26,129 nucleotides of DNA from an uncultured bacterium (GTDB taxonomy: Bacteria; Bacillota_I; Bacilli_A; RF39; UBA660). The stretch lies in the NCBI GenBank assembly GCA_949288625.1, contig CASEKZ010000093.1, forward strand, positions 1-26,129, read 5' to 3'. This document shows positions 7,907 through 15,311 of this stretch, piece by piece. Under the pieces are notes generated by a model. It saw only the letters and a program-made list of their open reading frames with translations. It did no database searches and was not told the origin of the DNA. The number at the start of each line of letters is the position of its first letter. Positions within the stretch are counted from its first letter, which is position 1. The translations under genes and the position numbers were made by a program.

Positions 7907-9613
7907 TTACTTGCCATAGTCTAATATTTTCTTATGAATACCAGGTTCTACCACATCAAGGGTACTAATACTTAAATCTAAAGACTTTTTATAATCTCCT
8001 AAAAAGAATAGCTTTTCAGCCCTAATTAAACCCTCGTTAACACTAGCTTTAGACGAGCGATAACGATTTCCATAAACAATTGCATACTCGGATAATAATG
8101 CCAGACGAATCATATCACTTGTGGTATTATGAAGTTTAAATACCAAGTCCCTTGCCGTATCAACTCTTACGTTAAGTGTATCAACATCAATTGGTTTTTT
8201 TGATAATTCTCTTTGAATTTCTTTTATAGCATCAGCTGCCTCTTTTAATTCAACATAATAATTATCAGAAATAACTGGCAAACGGTTTTTTCTTATTTGG
8301 TACTTAGATTGCTTTAACAAGATTTTAATATCTTCAAGTTGCCCCCTAGCTCGTTCTTCATCATCTTTTAAGTTACCAACTTTCTGTAGTAAACCACTTA
8401 ATTTATCATGTAACTTAGATAACTTTAACGAAATTATTTCTAATTCTTGGTTAAGTTTTGAATATGGAAACGAATGGTTTTTATCAAGCATTAAAAGCTT
8501 TTCATAATCCTTATTTATACTATTAAACTCGTTTGCAAACATTTTTATGGAATCAATTGTATCATCCGTTATACTATATTTAGTCTTCATCTCCGGAACC
8601 TTAGCGGATACCGTTGACAAAACCTTATCTACGTGAGCGTTTTTCTTAGTAAAGTTTTTTATTCCTTCTTCATAATACTTTCTACTTAACTTTTCGGTTT
8701 CAAAATCATTAAATAAAGAATCAAAATATTCAAGTATCGTCTTAAGCTCAAAAGTTACATCTTCTAAGTTTAAAACCCGTACACGATCAAAAATAGTATT
8801 TACTTTTTTTTCAGTTTCCATTATGTTATACTCAACGTTTAAATAATCAAGTTGGTAATTTTCTCTTGTTAACTTGATGTACTCTGCGGAAACATCTTCA
8901 ATTCTCTTAGGAATAAGACTCTTTCCCATAAGCATAATTTCTGGAATTTCATTAATAACAATGGTCATGTGCTCAATCATTTCGGTAAGTCCTTTAACAA
9001 CGTAGATAACTTCTTCATAATCCTTTTTTTCCATAACCTCTTCAAACTCTTCAAAACGTCTTTCAATTGTCTCAAACTGAAGCTCAATTGTTTTAGCAGT
9101 TTCTTCATAATCAGCTTTAGTATCTTCAAAACGCTTTTTTAATCTTCTATAAGTAGTCTTTAATTTTATTATTGTATTTCGGTTTCTTTCCTCACTAGAA
9201 GTTATTTCCTTAATTTCAGACATTATGGTTTTTATTTTGAATTTTACCTCGTATAACTTTATTTCTATTTCCGAGATTTTTTTATAAACAAAGGCAGCCT
9301 TGTTTTTTTCAACCATAAAATCCACTTCAATCAACATATCGTTAACCGCAGGAATTGTTTCGTTTTCAATAACGTTAAACTTTACTTTCCAAGCATTATA
9401 TTTATCTTCAAGTTTATTGTTCTTAACTAAAGCTTCTACTTTATTAAACTCGTTTAACACAGGAACGTTTATAAGTAAGTTTTTTTCTTTTTCAAGCGAA
9501 GTTATCGTTTTTATCATTCTTTTTTTCTTTTCGTTTTTAAAAACAAAAATAAAAGTTACGATTATAATTAAAAAAACAATGATAATAGTTCCAATATACA
9601 AACCAGTTCCCAT
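7907..9613 (-). CDS. ezrA: Septation ring formation regulator EzrA
   Basis: Membrane-tethered negative regulator of FtsZ ring assembly in Bacilli, also a link between the division ring and cell-wall synthesis. The 568-residue chain has one N-terminal membrane helix (about 5-25, GLYIGTIIIVFLIIIV), a short basic stretch (KNEKKKR), then a long acidic helical coiled-coil rod typical of the spectrin-like repeats of EzrA (for example RRFEEFEEVMEKKDYEEV, near residues 190-207). Length and architecture match the family. AGGAGG lies nine bases before the ATG at 9613. It is transcribed divergently from rpsD and followed in the same transcript by an unknown membrane protein. EzrA implies FtsZ-driven binary fission in this organism. 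Confidence 0.93.
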   Translation of the reverse strand: MGTGLYIGTIIIVFLIIIVTFIFVFKNEKKKRMIKTITSLEKEKNLLINVPVLNEFNKVEALVKNNKLEDKYNAWKVKFNVIENETIPAVNDMLIEVDFMVEKNKAAFVYKKISEIEIKLYEVKFKIKTIMSEIKEITSSEERNRNTIIKLKTTYRRLKKRFEDTKADYEETAKTIELQFETIERRFEEFEEVMEKKDYEEVIYVVKGLTEMIEHMTIVINEIPEIMLMGKSLIPKRIEDVSAEYIKLTRENYQLDYLNVEYNIMETEKKVNTIFDRVRVLNLEDVTFELKTILEYFDSLFNDFETEKLSRKYYEEGIKNFTKKNAHVDKVLSTVSAKVPEMKTKYSITDDTIDSIKMFANEFNSINKDYEKLLMLDKNHSFPYSKLNQELEIISLKLSKLHDKLSGLLQKVGNLKDDEERARGQLEDIKILLKQSKYQIRKNRLPVISDNYYVELKEAADAIKEIQRELSKKPIDVDTLNVRVDTARDLVFKLHNTTSDMIRLALLSEYAIVYGNRYRSSKASVNEGLIRAEKLFFLGDYKKSLDLSISTLDVVEPGIHKKILDYGK

Positions 9614-9653
9614 TTAACCATGCCTCCTACTATATAAAATATTTTAACACATT

Positions 9654-9682
9654 TTTATACAAATTGCATCATAATATACCAA
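9654..9682 (-). promoter_or_regulatory. Possible promoter for ezrA
   Basis: Minus strand TTGGTA (9682-9677), a 17-base spacer and TATAAA (9659-9654) stand about 40 bases before the ezrA start. Each box deviates from consensus, and the region is so AT-rich that chance matches are likely. Confidence 0.35.
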
Positions 9683-9772
9683 AAATACCATTTAACTAAG
9701 ATATACTCGTTTTCAAACGTAATTAAAAACTAATTTTTAACCTAAAATGAAGTATGAAATCATAAATAAACC

Positions 9773-9801
9773 TTGACTATTTACATATAATTAGTTATAA
9801 T
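9773..9801 (+). promoter_or_regulatory. Strong sigma-A promoter for rpsD
   Basis: TTGACT (9773-9778), a 17-base spacer and a perfect TATAAT (9796-9801). The predicted transcription start near 9808 gives an unusually long leader of about 165 bases. The rest of the 9614-9772 stretch holds only AT-rich sequence and the weak ezrA promoter candidate. Confidence 0.85.
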
Positions 9802-9807
9802 TACAAG

Positions 9808-9974
9808 CGTGTAAACTTAAAAGCAGCACTTTTTGAATTTAATAACGTGTTTGTTTGCGAAATAAGTTATGAAAGTAATCCTTATAGGCTGCTGGGACGA
9901 AATCATTAAAACAAACTCCCTATTAAATGGCAAAAGTCCTTTAGTTTACAAATAAAAACAAAGGAGGAATTAAT
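9808..9974 (+). promoter_or_regulatory. Structured 5' leader of rpsD, candidate S4 autoregulatory element
   Basis: The leader can fold into nested helices. TGTAAACT (9810-9817) pairs with AGTTTACA (9943-9950) as the closing stem. AGCAGC (9822-9827) pairs with GCTGCT (9888-9893). ATAAC (9842-9846) pairs with GTTAT (9866-9870). AAGGAGG and the start codon lie just after the closing stem. In Bacillus subtilis, S4 represses its own gene through a long rpsD leader; that function is inferred here from position, length and structure, not from a sequence match I can verify. Confidence 0.55.
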
Positions 9975-10580
9975 ATGTCAAGATATACTGGTCCAACGTA
10001 TAAAAAAAGTCGTCATTTAGGATTTTCAATATTAGAAACTGGTAAAGAGCTTGCCAAAAGACCTTATGGTCCTGGACAACATGGTAATGATAAAAAACGT
10101 GGTAAAGCCTCAGAATACAAACTACAGCTAATGGAAAAGCAAAAAGTTAGGCTAATGTATGGTGTAAACGAAAAACAATTTAGATTAACATTTGAAAAAG
10201 CAGCTAAAATGAAAGGTATTCAAGGTGAAAACTTCCTTAAGTTACTTGAATCTAGGTTAGATAATATAGTATATCGTATGGGTATGGCTACAACTAGAAA
10301 AGCCGCTCGTCAAATAGTTAACCATGGTCACATTATGGTTAATGATAAAAAGGTTAACATCCCATCATACCAAGTTAAACCTGGAGATGTAGTTGCTGTT
10401 AGAGAATCGTCAAAAGATCATAAAGCAATTTTAGAAGCTCTAGAAAAAATTAATAAAACCGTGGATTACGTTGATTTTGATAAAAAGAAAATGTCAGGTA
10501 CTTACGTTCGTATGCCTGAAAGAAGTGAGCTTCCAGCTGACATTAAAGAGTCAATGATAGTAGAATTCTACAATAAATAA
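9975..10580 (+). CDS. rpsD: 30S ribosomal protein S4
   Basis: Primary 16S rRNA-binding protein of the small subunit and an assembly initiator. The 201-residue length is typical. The N-terminal region (MSRYTGPTYKKSRHLG) has no zinc-binding cysteines, so this is the cysteine-free (C-minus) form. The S4 RNA-binding domain spans roughly 93-155, with RLDNIVYRMG, ARQIVNHGHIMVN and VKPGDVVAVRE all matching the family. AGGAGG lies seven bases before the ATG. It stands alone between a strong promoter and a terminator, as in Bacillus, outside the large ribosomal operons. It is one of only two certain plus-strand genes that are complete in the window. Confidence 0.98.
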   Translation: MSRYTGPTYKKSRHLGFSILETGKELAKRPYGPGQHGNDKKRGKASEYKLQLMEKQKVRLMYGVNEKQFRLTFEKAAKMKGIQGENFLKLLESRLDNIVYRMGMATTRKAARQIVNHGHIMVNDKKVNIPSYQVKPGDVVAVRESSKDHKAILEALEKINKTVDYVDFDKKKMSGTYVRMPERSELPADIKESMIVEFYNK

Positions 10581-10608
10581 GATTAGTTATCTAATCTTAT
10601 TTTTTATT
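10577..10608 (+). terminator. rpsD terminator containing the stop codon
   Basis: ATAAGATTAG and CTAATCTTAT form a perfect 10-base stem around a four-base loop, followed by a T-rich run. The TAA stop of rpsD is inside the left arm. Confidence 0.85.
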
Positions 10609-10614
10609 TACAAA

Positions 10615-10639
10615 ACAAAAAAAAGGAGTTTAACTCCTT
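10615..10639 (-). terminator. Terminator of the glyS operon, overlapping the stop codon
   Basis: Minus strand AAGGAGT, a TAA loop, ACTCCTT and then a run of T. The TAA stop of the convergent gene (10630-10632) forms the loop. It faces the rpsD terminator, so the two converging transcripts are each insulated. Confidence 0.8.
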
Positions 10640-12030
10640 AATTTTTTTAGTAAGTAATTATACTTAAGTAAAGAAATCAACATAACAAACCCAATAAATA
10701 CAAGCACAAAAATAATTGGTACTTGAACAAAACCATACATTACTGGTAATTCATTAGTAGTTTTATAATAAACTAAATCATATACTAACGTTGCGTTAAA
10801 AACCGTAGATAATAAATTATCACCAAAAGTATCATTAAAAGAGGCATGTTTGCCAGTATCAATGTTATAAATTAACATTGATAAAACCCCAGTAACTACT
10901 GCAAATATAAAAGCGTTAACGTTTATTTCATTAAAATTATTTATTAAGACGATAATACTAAAAACACTAATAACCATTGCTACAACTAACTCTACTACGT
11001 TTAATGACTTTATTTTTTTCATAAACGTTGCTTCGTTTTGATTACTTTTTTTCTCACTAATTTTACTATTTATGTATTTTAAAAGCTCATCGTCCTTAGA
11101 TTCGGTTTCTTCTTTTATGAAACTAGTTATTTCATCAACGTTTAAATTAGTATTATTCTCTAACAAATAAGAAAATCTAACAACGTCCTTTTCCGTAAAA
11201 GTGGAAAATATTTGATCCGCAATCTTCTTTTCATCATTAGAAGTTAAATCGCTTATATCATTTAAGAAAAGTTCAGGTATTTTTGAAATAGAAGACGCTT
11301 TTTGTAGCTTAAGAAACTCTAAGTTTTCATTTATTTTCTTAATTTCTTGCTTTATATTTAATAATCTATCAGAAGCATTGTTTACTACTTTTTGATACAT
11401 GTTCTTTTGTAATCTATATTTACCTTTACCAAAAAAATTCATTTCAACAAAACTATACATCGTAATAATACCAAATATTCCAAAAGGAATGGTAAGAATA
11501 AGAAGATAATTAAAATTTATTATATTATATAAAAGCAAGCAAAGAAAAAATAATCCTTTTATTGCGTCATAACCATTTTTTATTTTAGCACCATTACTAC
11601 CATATTTTAAAGCAGCTGATAAATTTTGATTTATAAACACCAATGAATCGTTATATACGTTTTTCATGAATTCTTTTGATACAATATCTTTTTTTATCTT
11701 TCTTAAGTTTTCCACTTCTTTTAGGTCATATAAATAATCATCAAACATCTGTTTCAAAGCTATTTTTTCATTTTTACTTGATAATTCATATGCAATATCA
11801 AATGTTTTTCTTACTTCCTTTAACTCATCTTGTTTTAAATACTTATTATAATTATTAGTAATTACTTTAACATATGCAACGTAACCATAAGAATTCTTAG
11901 GAAATAATTTCATTACTTTTTCAGCAAATTCCTTAGCATCATAATAGCATTCTTTACTAAAACACAATTCTATTTCTTCTTTTAACTTTTTTAAAGTACT
12001 CTTACTGGATGTCTTGCTACTTTTTTTCAT
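10630..12030 (-). CDS. Multi-pass membrane protein with helical N-terminal domain, function unknown
   Basis: 466 residues, family not recognised. The first 150 residues are soluble and helical; the segment around CYYDAKEFAEKVMKLFPKNSYGYVAYVKV resembles a tetratricopeptide-type repeat (inference). A hydrophobic hairpin follows at about 160-195, then a long charged helical stretch, then a C-terminal membrane domain from about residue 345 with three or four helices (VVELVVAMVISVFSIIVLI, NAFIFAVVTGVLSMLIYNI, VPIIFVLVFIGFVMLISLL). It starts 13 bases after the glyS stop with AAAGGT upstream, so it is the last gene of the T-box-controlled transcript and would be induced by glycine starvation. No catalytic motif is visible. 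Confidence 0.8.
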   Translation of the reverse strand: MKKSSKTSSKSTLKKLKEEIELCFSKECYYDAKEFAEKVMKLFPKNSYGYVAYVKVITNNYNKYLKQDELKEVRKTFDIAYELSSKNEKIALKQMFDDYLYDLKEVENLRKIKKDIVSKEFMKNVYNDSLVFINQNLSAALKYGSNGAKIKNGYDAIKGLFFLCLLLYNIINFNYLLILTIPFGIFGIITMYSFVEMNFFGKGKYRLQKNMYQKVVNNASDRLLNIKQEIKKINENLEFLKLQKASSISKIPELFLNDISDLTSNDEKKIADQIFSTFTEKDVVRFSYLLENNTNLNVDEITSFIKEETESKDDELLKYINSKISEKKSNQNEATFMKKIKSLNVVELVVAMVISVFSIIVLINNFNEINVNAFIFAVVTGVLSMLIYNIDTGKHASFNDTFGDNLLSTVFNATLVYDLVYYKTTNELPVMYGFVQVPIIFVLVFIGFVMLISLLKYNYLLKKLRS

Positions 12031-12043
12031 GACTACACTACCT

Positions 12044-13414
12044 TTAAAAAGTAATTCTTTCTTTAACGTATTTTATTGCCTCATCAATTGATAAGGTAAT
12101 TTGTTTCATTGAGTCCCTATCTCTTATAGTAATAGTATTATTTTTTAAAGTTTCATCATCTACCGTTATACAATAAGGCGTGCCAATAACATCTTGCCTT
12201 CTGTACCTTTTTCCAATTGAACCAGTTTCATCATAAGTAGTCATAAACTCCTTCGATAATAATTCATATATTTCACCGGCCTTACTACTATGATACTTTT
12301 TAACAAGCGGTAAAACCGCAACCTTATAAGGTGCCAAAAATGGTTTAAAGTGCATAACTTCCCTTACTTCGTTATTATCAAGTGTTTCTTCTTCATAAGA
12401 ATCAAAAAGAATGGCTAAGATGGTTCTATCTAACCCGTAGGTTGATTCAATTATGTAAGGAATATATTTTTCGTTTGTTTCAGGATCTAAGTATTCTGTT
12501 GATACTCCGGAATATTGTTTGTGTCTTGAAAGGTCAAAGTCAGTACGATTATGAGTTCCATTTATTTCACCCCAACCAAAAGGAAATTGATACTCTATAT
12601 CACAAGCCGCCTTGGCATAATGTGCAAGCTTCTCATGGTCATGATACCTTAGTTTATTATCCGGAAGACCTAAATCCATGTAAAACTTTTTACCATATTC
12701 TTTAAAATAATCATATAACTTTTCATCCTCGCCTTTCTTACAAAAGGTTTGATATTCCATCTGTTCAAATTCAATCGTTCTAAAAATGAAATTACCAGGT
12801 GTTATTTCATTTCTAAAAGCTTTACCAATTTGACCAATGCTAAAAGGTAATTTAGCTCTCATACTTCTTTGCACATTAAGAAAATTAACGTACTCTCCTT
12901 GAGCATTTTCAGGCCTTAAATAAACCTTGTTCTTACTATCTTTAGTAACTCCCCTTTGAGTTTCAAACATTAAGTTAAATTGTCTTATATCAGTAAAATC
13001 AGATTTACCACACTTAGGACAAGGAACTTTTTCCTTTCTTATATAATCGATCATTTTTTCTTCACTTAATGAATCACCAAGCGATGAATTAGTATAATCG
13101 TTTATTAAATTATCCGCACGATACCTTGACTTACATCCACGACAATCAATTAAAGGATCAGAAAAACTACCAACATGTCCAGATGCTTCCCATACCCTTG
13201 GATGCATTAAAATATCTGCGTCTAATTCATATGCGTTTTTTCTTTCTTGAATAAACCTTTTTCTCCAAGCATCCTTAACGTTATTTTTTAATCTAGTACC
13301 AAGTGGACCATAATCCCAGGTGTTTGCAAGGCCTCCATATATTTCACTACCTTGGTAGATAAAGCCATATTGTTTACATAAGTTAACCATTTTTTCCATG
13401 TTAATGTTACTCAT
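12044..13414 (-). CDS. glyS: Glycyl-tRNA synthetase, single-chain dimeric (alpha2) type
   Basis: Charges tRNA-Gly with glycine in the cytosol. The 456-residue chain is the eukaryote/archaea-like alpha2 enzyme (as in mycoplasmas and staphylococci), not the bacterial GlyQ/GlyS pair. Seen: N-terminal YGGLANTWDYGPLG; paired cysteines CRGC (near 91) and CPKC (near 132), likely zinc-binding; class II motif 2 (FRNEITPGNFIFRTIEFEQ); motif 3 (YGLDRTILAIL); and a C-terminal anticodon-binding domain (APYKVAVLPL onward). GGAGGG lies six bases before the ATG and overlaps the end of the upstream ORF, with one base between stop codon and start. Expression is expected to depend on the glycine T-box at 14107-14232. 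Confidence 0.97.
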   Translation of the reverse strand: MSNINMEKMVNLCKQYGFIYQGSEIYGGLANTWDYGPLGTRLKNNVKDAWRKRFIQERKNAYELDADILMHPRVWEASGHVGSFSDPLIDCRGCKSRYRADNLINDYTNSSLGDSLSEEKMIDYIRKEKVPCPKCGKSDFTDIRQFNLMFETQRGVTKDSKNKVYLRPENAQGEYVNFLNVQRSMRAKLPFSIGQIGKAFRNEITPGNFIFRTIEFEQMEYQTFCKKGEDEKLYDYFKEYGKKFYMDLGLPDNKLRYHDHEKLAHYAKAACDIEYQFPFGWGEINGTHNRTDFDLSRHKQYSGVSTEYLDPETNEKYIPYIIESTYGLDRTILAILFDSYEEETLDNNEVREVMHFKPFLAPYKVAVLPLVKKYHSSKAGEIYELLSKEFMTTYDETGSIGKRYRRQDVIGTPYCITVDDETLKNNTITIRDRDSMKQITLSIDEAIKYVKERITF

Positions 13415-13415
13415 A

Positions 13416-14087
13416 TTAGCCCTCCAATTTCAACTGCTTTGCATAACCTTTTTTTTGATTCTTATACTCAATTAACACTTCTTCCATTTTATTAAATGCC
13501 ATTTTATTAAGTATCATCGTTTTTTTACCATTAGTAACAAGTATGTTACCATCGCATAAAAACTCATAATAACAGTTAGGTGAAACCTCAAAAAAATCAA
13601 TTATAATATTTCTAAAAAGTTCCATATCAAAAGAATTTACAAATGATACGTATAAAGTTTCCAAACCACAAATTATTTTTGAATCCAAAAGATTCTTACC
13701 ATCACTTTTAACCATGTAATCACAACCGCTTGTTCTTAAGTTCATTTCTATTTTAGTATTATCTTGATTTGCATACTTTTCTACCGCCTCATTCATATTA
13801 TGATAGTTAATTTCATCTATTATGTTTTTATACATATCATATATTGGTTTTTCCATTTCTAAAAATGAATTGCCAGATTTTATTATCACAACGTCTTTAC
13901 CATACACTCCCTTAAGGATTCCGGTCATTTTAGATACGGTAAAAACAAAGTTTTTCTTTAAAAAACCTTCAACTTCTTCCGCACTATCGCAAATGTTATT
14001 TACAACCTTGTAAGGCGTTGAATCATACTTCGTGTTTTCACCTATCCTATAATAATATTTTTCTTCTTTTTTTTCTTTACTTCTCAT
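13416..14087 (-). CDS. Hypothetical protein between the T-box and glyS, 223 aa
   Basis: I do not recognise it. It is a soluble, mixed-charge protein, beginning MRSKEKKEEKYYYRIGENTK, with no signal peptide or membrane helix. There are cysteines near residues 33, 121, 139 and 169. The open frame reaches back to 14126, but that start lies in the T-box terminator region. The ATG at 14087 is preceded seven bases away by AGGAGG and is the real start. It is the first gene read after the T-box and ends one base before glyS, so it is tightly coupled to glycyl-tRNA synthetase production. That suggests a function related to glycine or translation, but this is context only. Confidence 0.75.
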   Translation of the reverse strand: MRSKEKKEEKYYYRIGENTKYDSTPYKVVNNICDSAEEVEGFLKKNFVFTVSKMTGILKGVYGKDVVIIKSGNSFLEMEKPIYDMYKNIIDEINYHNMNEAVEKYANQDNTKIEMNLRTSGCDYMVKSDGKNLLDSKIICGLETLYVSFVNSFDMELFRNIIIDFFEVSPNCYYEFLCDGNILVTNGKKTMILNKMAFNKMEEVLIEYKNQKKGYAKQLKLEG

Positions 14088-14106
14088 TTTAAAACCTCCT
14101 AAAACT

Positions 14107-14232
14107 AAAAACCTTCTAGATAGCAAAGGGACGAGCTCAAACCCGCGGTTCCACCCTTCTTATTCTAGAAGAATCATCTTTGTGTTCATTGCTGATAAAG
14201 TTTCCAAGCTTTGTCATCGCATCCATACATCG
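14107..14232 (-). promoter_or_regulatory. Glycine T-box leader with antiterminator and terminator
   Basis: Minus strand AGGGTGGAACCGCG (14157-14144) is the T-box consensus: the TGGA bulge pairs with the tRNA acceptor end. AAGGG pairs with downstream CCCTT to form the antiterminator. The competing terminator is CCTT-tg-CT / AG-AAGG followed by TTTTT (14129-14107). A further CTTCTAGA / TCTAGAAG pairing (14171-14164 with 14120-14113) can enclose the antiterminator or block the terminator. Specificity for tRNA-Gly is inferred from the downstream glyS; I could not place the specifier codon with certainty. From the predicted start near 14232 the element is only about 125 bases, much shorter than most T-boxes. 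Confidence 0.9.
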
Positions 14233-14238
14233 AGTAAT

Positions 14239-14247
14239 ATTATAACA
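14239..14247 (-). promoter_or_regulatory. Extended -10 promoter of the T-box/glyS operon
   Basis: Minus strand TGTTATAAT (TATAAT at 14244-14239) lies just after the recO stop codon (14252-14254). No good -35 box is visible. Transcription would begin near 14232. Confidence 0.6.
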
Positions 14248-14251
14248 CAAT

Positions 14252-14977
14252 TTACTTTATTTTAATAATTTTTTTTAAAAAACTCTTACTTTTTAAATAT
14301 AAACCCGTATACATATCATAATATTCATTAATAAAATCATTTATTTCGTTTTTTACAACATCAGATAATTCTAACTTACTTATTTTAGATATATCAACAT
14401 ATTTTAATGCCCTAATTATTTTTATGGTTTTTTCATTTGTTTTATACTCACCAGAATAATGATTTTGACATACAAAACCACCTTTACTAGATGATAAAGT
14501 AACAACTTTTTTACTACCACAAACAACACACCCATCAAATTCAGGTGATACACCTAAAAAATACAAATATTTTAATTCCAAAATATTCGTTATTACCATA
14601 GGATCAAAACAATCTTCTATCTTTAACACACATGATATAAAATCATTATATATCTGTTCGTTTTTAGATTGCTTTAATACTTGACTAGTAAGTTCAGAAA
14701 TAAAACTGATATATGACATTTTCTCAATGTCTTTTTTTATGTTTTTTAAAGGATTAATAACATCCGCAGATATTAAAGTAGAAAGCTTATCTTTTTTATA
14801 ACTAACACTAAAATTAGCATAACAAAATCTTTGGCTAACACTTCTTAATGGACTTTTAAGCCTTTTAGCTCCTTTCGATAATACTCCTATTATTCCTTTT
14901 TCTTTGGTAATAATATTTAGTATCTTACTAGTTTCACCATAAGGTTTTTCATCTATTACAAAACCTTCAAGCTTCAT
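14252..14977 (-). CDS. recO: DNA repair protein RecO
   Basis: Helps RecR load RecA on single-stranded DNA during gap and break repair. Seen: an N-terminal OB-fold start (KLEGFVIDEKPYGETSKILNI, with the family's EG.V....Y.E pattern); ISADVINPLKNIKKD and the helical middle; and a zinc-finger-like region with CVVC near 151 and C..H about 20 residues later. 241 residues is normal. Start choice: the ATG at 14977 gives the usual distance to the EGFV motif and overlaps the yqzL stop by 11 bases. A TTG at 14995 with AAGGG upstream would add six residues and cannot be excluded. The era-yqzL-recO order is the conserved Firmicutes arrangement and supports the call. Confidence 0.95.
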   Translation of the reverse strand: MKLEGFVIDEKPYGETSKILNIITKEKGIIGVLSKGAKRLKSPLRSVSQRFCYANFSVSYKKDKLSTLISADVINPLKNIKKDIEKMSYISFISELTSQVLKQSKNEQIYNDFISCVLKIEDCFDPMVITNILELKYLYFLGVSPEFDGCVVCGSKKVVTLSSSKGGFVCQNHYSGEYKTNEKTIKIIRALKYVDISKISKLELSDVVKNEINDFINEYYDMYTGLYLKSKSFLKKIIKIK

Positions 14978-15083
14978 CACTTCCAAGGGTATCAATCTTC
15001 CCTTCTATCATCTTTTTATACATAATATAATATTCTAGCTTACCAGTTTGTACAAATAAATTCCAAACATCGTTTCTATTCAA
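14967..15083 (-). CDS. yqzL: YqzL-family small protein, 38 aa
   Basis: A short frame from TTG at 15083 to TGA at 14967 encodes (M)NRNDVWNLFVQTGKLEYY followed by IMYKKMIEGKI and a short tail. The W.lF..TG....Y..yK pattern and the position between era and recO match the small YqzL family of Firmicutes, whose function is unknown. AAGGTGAT stands five bases before the TTG. The end overlaps the start of recO, so translation is probably coupled. ATCACC 15 bases upstream could pair with the GGTGAT of the ribosome binding site. It is easily missed because of its size and non-ATG start. Confidence 0.8.
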   Translation of the reverse strand: MNRNDVWNLFVQTGKLEYYIMYKKMIEGKIDTLGSDEA

Positions 15084-15154
15084 TATAATCACCTTCTATT
15101 TATATGTTGGTGATAATTTCGTTTTTTTATTCACTTAGTAATTAATTTTACTTT

Positions 15155-15311
15155 TTACTTTATTCCATATGTTTTAATTAATGAATTAGTTAATACTCCA
15201 TATGTTTTTTTAAAATGTTTTTCATACAAAGCAAGTGAAAGTTTTTGCTATTTTTATTACTTCTTCTTTTCCGTAATCTAATTCTACTAGTGCTTTTATA
15301 CTTTCATTCAT
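15155..15311 (-). pseudogene. Small ORF after era, apparently frameshifted
   Basis: An ATG at 15311 overlaps the era stop (ATGAATGA) and has GGGGG upstream. It opens MNESIKALVELDYGKEEVIK, then IAKTF, and stops after 29 codons at 15222. In the next frame a matching-looking stretch continues LALYEKHFKKTYGVLTNSL and IKTYGIK to a TAA at 15155. Removing one base around 15236-15242 would join both parts into a protein of about 51 residues. It is either a decayed small gene or a 29-residue gene followed by chance sequence. The position between era and yqzL is where cdd or nothing is usual; it does not resemble cytidine deaminase. No family recognised. Confidence 0.45.

Noticed and set aside
10010..10022. 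Codon 4-20 region of rpsD examined for zinc-binding cysteines
   Set aside because: None is present; this is the normal cysteine-free form of S4, not a defect.
14978..14995. TTG start for recO at 14995
   Set aside because: Possible, but the ATG at 14977 fits the family's N-terminus and the overlap with yqzL better. Kept as an alternative in the recO entry.
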